A stretch of 14,321 nucleotides of DNA from an uncultured Eubacteriales bacterium (lineage in GTDB: Bacteria > Bacillota > Clostridia > Christensenellales > Aristaeellaceae). Shown here piece after piece: positions 7,386 through 14,321 of the stretch; the first letter of the stretch is position 1; each line of letters opens with the position of its first letter. The position numbers and the translations under genes are program-made. The stretch spans positions 1-14,321 of the forward strand of contig UQEF01000076.1 of the NCBI GenBank assembly GCA_900540045.1, in the 5' to 3' direction. Under the pieces are notes generated by a model, which worked only from the letters and a program-made list of their open reading frames with translations, was not told where the DNA came from and made no database searches.

Positions 7386-7410
7386 CAGGCAGCTTCCGTC
7401 ACGCTACAAT
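7382..7410 (+). promoter_or_regulatory. Strong sigma-A-type promoter for pyrG
   Basis: A perfect TTGACA (7382-7387) is followed by a 17-base spacer and TACAAT (7405-7410, 5 of 6). The predicted start is near 7417, about 32 bases before the pyrG ATG. The -35 box overlaps the TGA stop (7383-7385) of the preceding gene. The leader carries the ribosome binding site AAGGAG (7433-7438), 10 bases before ATG 7449. I see no GGG run at the predicted start, so the reiterative-transcription control described for B. subtilis pyrG is not evident. Confidence 0.85.
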
Positions 7411-7448
7411 CAGGCGGAACCATCCCGTATGCAAGGAGCCGATGAATC

Positions 7449-9050
7449 ATGAAATACGTATTTATGACCGGAGGCGTTGCCTCCTCTCTGGGCAAGGGAG
7501 TGACTGCCGCTGCGCTGGGCTGTCTGCTCAAGGCAAGGGGCTATCGCGTGAGCATGCAGAAGCTCAACCTGTATTATAACGCCGAGCCCGCCTTTCTCAG
7601 CCCGCTGGAGCATGGAGAGGCCTTCATCACGGAGGACGGACATGCCGTGGACCTGGATCTGGGCAACTACGAGCGCCTCGTAGACGAGACCCTTCCCGGA
7701 GAATGCTGCTGCACCACGGGCAAGATTCACCGCCGTCTTTTGGAACGCGAGCTGCGGGGAGATTTTCACGGCATGACCATTCAGGCCATTCCGCACGTGG
7801 CCAACGAGATCAAGAGCCACATTGAGGGCGTGGCCGAGCGATCCGGCGCGCAGATCAGCATTGTGGATATCGGCGGCACCGTGGGGGATATGGAGGCGGC
7901 GGTCTATCTGGAGGCCATCCGGCAGATGCGGCTGGAGCGGAGCGATCCGTATGATTGCTGCTATGTCCACCTGACGTTGATGCCCTATATCTCCACCGCG
8001 GGCGAGCTGAAAACCAAGCCCACGCAGAGCAGCGTGCGCGCGTTGCGCTCCGCGGGCATCCAGCCGGATGTGATCGTCTGCCGCACAGAAAAGCCCATGA
8101 CCGGCGAGGCAAAGGAAAAGATCGCGCTGTTTTGCAACGTCAAAACCGCCAATGTGATCCAGAACATGGACGTAGATCCGCTGTGCAGGCTGCCCCTGGT
8201 GCTGGAAAAAGAGGGGCTGGCCCGCGCGGTGCTTTCCGAGCTGCGTTTGGAGAACGCCGAACCTGACCTGACTGCCCTGAAAAGCTATGTCAAAAGCGTG
8301 GATGGGGCTGCCGATCCTCTCCGTGTGGCGCTGGTGGGCAAGTACACTGCCATGCCGGACGCGTACCTTTCCGTGACCGAAGCACTGCGCCATGCGTGCG
8401 CACAGGCCGGCGCTAAGCCCCGGATTGATCTGGTGGACGCTGAAAAGATCACGCCGGCTACGGCCGAAGATCTGCTGGGCGTTTATGATGCCGTTGTGGT
8501 GCCCGGAGGGTTTGGCGACCGCGGGGTGGACGGCATGATCGTGGCGGCGCGCTATGCGCGCGAGCAGGGCGTGCCTTTCCTGGCCATGGGCTTTGGCATG
8601 CAGCTGGCGGTGGTGGAAGCGGTGCGCGGCCTGCTGGGCATCGACGACGCGCATACGGCCGAGGCGGACCCGCTGACGCCCCATCCCGTGGTACGCGTGC
8701 CGGAGGACCGCGTCTGCCAGAACGACAGCCGAGGCGCCACCCGCATGGGAAGCAGCGGCGTGCGCCTGCTGGATGGCGAATTGCAGCGTATCTATGGGGC
8801 AGATGTGGTGCACGAGCGTCATTCCAACCGCTACGAGGTGGACCCGGCCTACGTGACCGATCTGGAGCGCAAGGGCCTGCATCTGGCGGGCGTGAGCGTG
8901 GAGGCGGGCTATCCCGAGGCATTTGAAATGGAAGGCCACCCCTTTTATATCGCGGTGGTATACCATCCGGAATACATCAGCCGGCCGGGCAAACCTCATC
9001 CGCTGTTTGTGCAGCTGGTGAAGCGCGGCCTGGAACGCGCGCACGCCTGA
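7449..9050 (+). CDS. pyrG: CTP synthase (PyrG family) with catalytic Cys of the glutaminase domain replaced by Gly
   Basis: CTP synthase makes CTP from UTP and ATP using ammonia, normally released from glutamine by a C-terminal class I amidotransferase domain. This 533-residue protein has both domains at near-normal length. Synthetase domain: VFMTGGVASSLGKGVTAAALG (P-loop, from residue 4), K38, DLDLG (68-72), IGGTVGDME (141-149) and the UTP-site LKTKPTQSS (187-195). Amidotransferase domain, from about 290: oxyanion-type PGGFGDRGVDG (352-362), nucleophile elbow LAMGFGMQ (378-385) and HPEYISRP (506-513) with H506/E508. Normal enzymes read LGICLGMQ at the elbow, so Gly381 (bases 8589-8591) replaces the nucleophile. 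The loop after K38 reads LNLYYNAEPAFLSP instead of the usual DPYxNVDPGTMSP, and D140 replaces the metal-binding Glu. The fold and length argue against a decaying gene. Whether it makes CTP from free ammonia or does something else is open. Confidence 0.93.
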   Translation: MKYVFMTGGVASSLGKGVTAAALGCLLKARGYRVSMQKLNLYYNAEPAFLSPLEHGEAFITEDGHAVDLDLGNYERLVDETLPGECCCTTGKIHRRLLERELRGDFHGMTIQAIPHVANEIKSHIEGVAERSGAQISIVDIGGTVGDMEAAVYLEAIRQMRLERSDPYDCCYVHLTLMPYISTAGELKTKPTQSSVRALRSAGIQPDVIVCRTEKPMTGEAKEKIALFCNVKTANVIQNMDVDPLCRLPLVLEKEGLARAVLSELRLENAEPDLTALKSYVKSVDGAADPLRVALVGKYTAMPDAYLSVTEALRHACAQAGAKPRIDLVDAEKITPATAEDLLGVYDAVVVPGGFGDRGVDGMIVAARYAREQGVPFLAMGFGMQLAVVEAVRGLLGIDDAHTAEADPLTPHPVVRVPEDRVCQNDSRGATRMGSSGVRLLDGELQRIYGADVVHERHSNRYEVDPAYVTDLERKGLHLAGVSVEAGYPEAFEMEGHPFYIAVVYHPEYISRPGKPHPLFVQLVKRGLERAHA

Positions 9051-9076
9051 CGGACGCGCGGCAATACATGACTGGA

Positions 9077-9102
9077 GGGGGACCCGCCCGCATGGGTCCC
9101 CC
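9077..9102 (+). terminator. Strong hairpin after pyrG (weak terminator or mRNA-stability element)
   Basis: GGGGGACCC (9077-9085) pairs perfectly over 9 bases with GGGTCCCCC (9094-9102) around an 8-base loop. The sequence after it, TTGTGCTGT, is only loosely T-rich, so it does not look like an efficient rho-independent terminator. It sits 26 bases after the pyrG stop and 18 bases before the ribosome binding site of the next gene. Partial termination or protection of the pyrG mRNA end are both possible. Confidence 0.45.
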
Positions 9103-9120
9103 TTGTGCTGTGACAGAACA

Positions 9121-9127
9121 AAGGAGG
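9121..9127 (+). promoter_or_regulatory. Ribosome binding site that sets the start of the methyltransferase-like gene
   Basis: AAGGAGG lies 9 bases before ATG 9137. An in-frame upstream ATG at 9068 would translate through the 9077-9102 hairpin and gives no conserved-looking sequence. The ATG at 9132 is out of frame. The site therefore favours 9137. Confidence 0.7.
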
Positions 9128-9136
9128 CGCGATGGG

Positions 9137-10207
9137 ATGCCCCTTGAAATGCCCCAAGCCGATACACCTCGTCTGAAGGCGATGCTGGATGTGGCGGAGG
9201 AGAATCTGCGCGCGCTGGAATGGTTCAGCGGGTATCTGAACCTGTGCCCGCGCTTTGTGCGCGGTGAGGATGTGGAAATGCTGGTCCGGGAATGCGGCGT
9301 GACCGGCGAGGAGGCGTACCGGCTGCTGATGGCCTCTGCCTGCGGGCTGGACATCGCGGCCGACCCGTGGGCGCGCAGAATGGCGGAGCGCTACTTCCGG
9401 CCCGGCGTGCGCTGCCTGGATGCCGCGGCCTGCCGCGCCGACCCGTACTATGCCTCCGTGCGTCTGCCCGAAGTGAGGCAGGGAGACTGGACGCTGGGCT
9501 ATAAGGCCATCGAAGCCTACGAGGCCTTTGCCAGCGGTGATTTGCTTCTGCTGCCCGATGGACGCGAGGTTCCGCAGGCCGGTTATTTTACGGAATCGTT
9601 TTGTGCGCCCATCGTCACCCAAAATGGCCGGGAATGGATGACCGTTACGCCCAGCGAACTGAGCACCATGACCGCCGATATCCGGGCCGTGAGCGGCAAG
9701 GTGGCGGTATTCGGGCTGGGGCTGGGGTATTACGCCTTCATGGCGGCGCGAAAGCCGGAAGTGACCCGCGTGACGGTGATCGAGCGCGATCCCGATGTGA
9801 TCTCGCTGTTCCGGGAGCATGTTCTGCCTGCTTTTAAGAACGCGGAAAAAGTGCGTGTGATACAGGAGGACGCCTACGAATATGCTGCTCATATGGGCGG
9901 CGAGGGGTACGACTACGCCTACGTGGACATCTGGCACGACGTGCTGGACGGGGTTGAAATGTACCTGAAAATGAAGCGGCTGGAGGCGCTTTCGCCGGGC
10001 ACGCACTTTCTGTACTGGATTGAAACATCCATGCTGTGCTGGCTTCGCGGCATGGCGCTGATGGAGATTTCGGAAAAAAAAGACGGCCCGATGCTGGATG
10101 CCATCGGGCCGGTGAAAGATCTTGAGGAGTTGAAGCGCGCACTTTCGCAGGAGGGTTTGCGCCGCCTCGCGCCGCGCATTCCGCTGGAAGTGACGCAAAG
10201 GCAGTAG
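9137..10207 (+). CDS. Class I SAM-dependent methyltransferase-fold protein (spermidine-synthase-like), function unknown
   Basis: A 356-residue protein with an N-terminal part of about 185 residues that I cannot assign (helical start, then TLGYKAIEAYEAF at 119-131 and a likely beta-rich segment around 135-172). A Rossmann-type methyltransferase domain follows. Motif I is KVAVFGLGLGYYAF (188-201) with GxGxG at G193, G195 and G197. The acidic ribose-binding residue is E216 in VTVIERD, then QEDAYEY (243-249, D245) and YAYVDIWHD (260-268). This order matches the spermidine-synthase-like branch, but the domain arrangement differs from true spermidine synthases, so polyamine synthesis is not claimed. 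There is no membrane segment. The start at 9137 is chosen from its ribosome binding site. It follows pyrG by 86 bases and converges on ligA with 5 bases between stops. Its coding sequence contains the ligA terminator. Confidence 0.85.
   Translation: MPLEMPQADTPRLKAMLDVAEENLRALEWFSGYLNLCPRFVRGEDVEMLVRECGVTGEEAYRLLMASACGLDIAADPWARRMAERYFRPGVRCLDAAACRADPYYASVRLPEVRQGDWTLGYKAIEAYEAFASGDLLLLPDGREVPQAGYFTESFCAPIVTQNGREWMTVTPSELSTMTADIRAVSGKVAVFGLGLGYYAFMAARKPEVTRVTVIERDPDVISLFREHVLPAFKNAEKVRVIQEDAYEYAAHMGGEGYDYAYVDIWHDVLDGVEMYLKMKRLEALSPGTHFLYWIETSMLCWLRGMALMEISEKKDGPMLDAIGPVKDLEELKRALSQEGLRRLAPRIPLEVTQRQ
10074..10111 (-). terminator. Rho-independent terminator for ligA/pcrA, inside the opposing gene
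   Basis: On the minus strand a perfect 10-base stem CGGCCCGATG / CATCGGGCCG (10084-10093 with 10102-10111) with an 8-base loop is followed by GTC... read as AC-GTC then eight Ts (10074-10081). It lies about 100 bases beyond the ligA stop codon and within the coding sequence of the rightward methyltransferase-like gene (residues about 313-325). It reads as a terminator only in the leftward direction. Confidence 0.85.
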
Positions 10208-10212
10208 CACAG

Positions 10213-14321
<4,109 letters not shown>

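Noticed and set aside
8589..8591. Gly381 of CTP synthase as a plain sequencing error
   Set aside because: GGC differs from TGC by one base, so this is not excluded. However, adjacent elbow residues and several synthetase-domain positions also diverge, so a real difference is more likely; kept as a finding with a read-level check.
7410..9167. Long minus-strand open frame opposite pyrG
   Set aside because: His/Gln/Arg-rich antisense shadow of pyrG with no domain; the plus strand carries the promoter, ribosome binding site and conserved protein.
8996..10210. Long minus-strand open frame opposite the methyltransferase-like gene
   Set aside because: Antisense shadow; the plus-strand product has a coherent SAM-binding domain and a good ribosome binding site.

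Overview
The window is a GC-rich chromosomal segment (above 60% GC by eye) from a bacterium that is most likely a member of the Bacillota, class Clostridia. The pointers are mutS2, a DUF1934 (YwiB-like) protein, a PcrA-type helicase with a C-terminal Tudor-like domain, and a long U32-family protein. The high GC would suit a gut lineage such as Christensenellales, but that placement is a guess. All genes are chromosomal housekeeping or conserved-hypothetical types. I saw no tRNA, rRNA, CRISPR array, insertion sequence or phage gene, and no gene-free stretch longer than about 100 bases.

Layout. (1) Positions 1-5685 are read leftward: ispE (isoprenoid precursor synthesis), a cyclophilin-type peptidyl-prolyl isomerase with its own promoter, a rho-independent terminator, then a U32-family protein and mutS2, which runs off the left edge. 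(2) Positions 5761-10207 are read rightward. A tightly packed trio comes first: DUF1934 protein, an unrecognised 181-residue protein and a UlaG-like metallo-hydrolase. A pyrG-type CTP synthase with its own strong promoter and a SAM-methyltransferase-fold protein follow. (3) Positions 10213-14321 are read leftward: pcrA/uvrD, which enters from the right edge, followed by ligA; the two repair and replication genes are coupled with one base between them.

Blocks 1 and 2 diverge from a short AT-rich gap (5686-5760) in which two extended -10 promoters overlap so closely that they should exclude each other. Blocks 2 and 3 converge with only 5 bases between stop codons. The ligA terminator lies inside the opposing methyltransferase gene.

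The most striking observation is the CTP synthase. Its glutaminase domain has Gly381 where the catalytic cysteine belongs, although the catalytic His and Glu remain. Several nearly invariant positions of its synthetase domain are also changed (N40 for Asp, D140 for the metal-binding Glu, and a remodelled loop at 40-50). This suggests either an ammonia-only CTP synthase or a divergent paralogue with another role.
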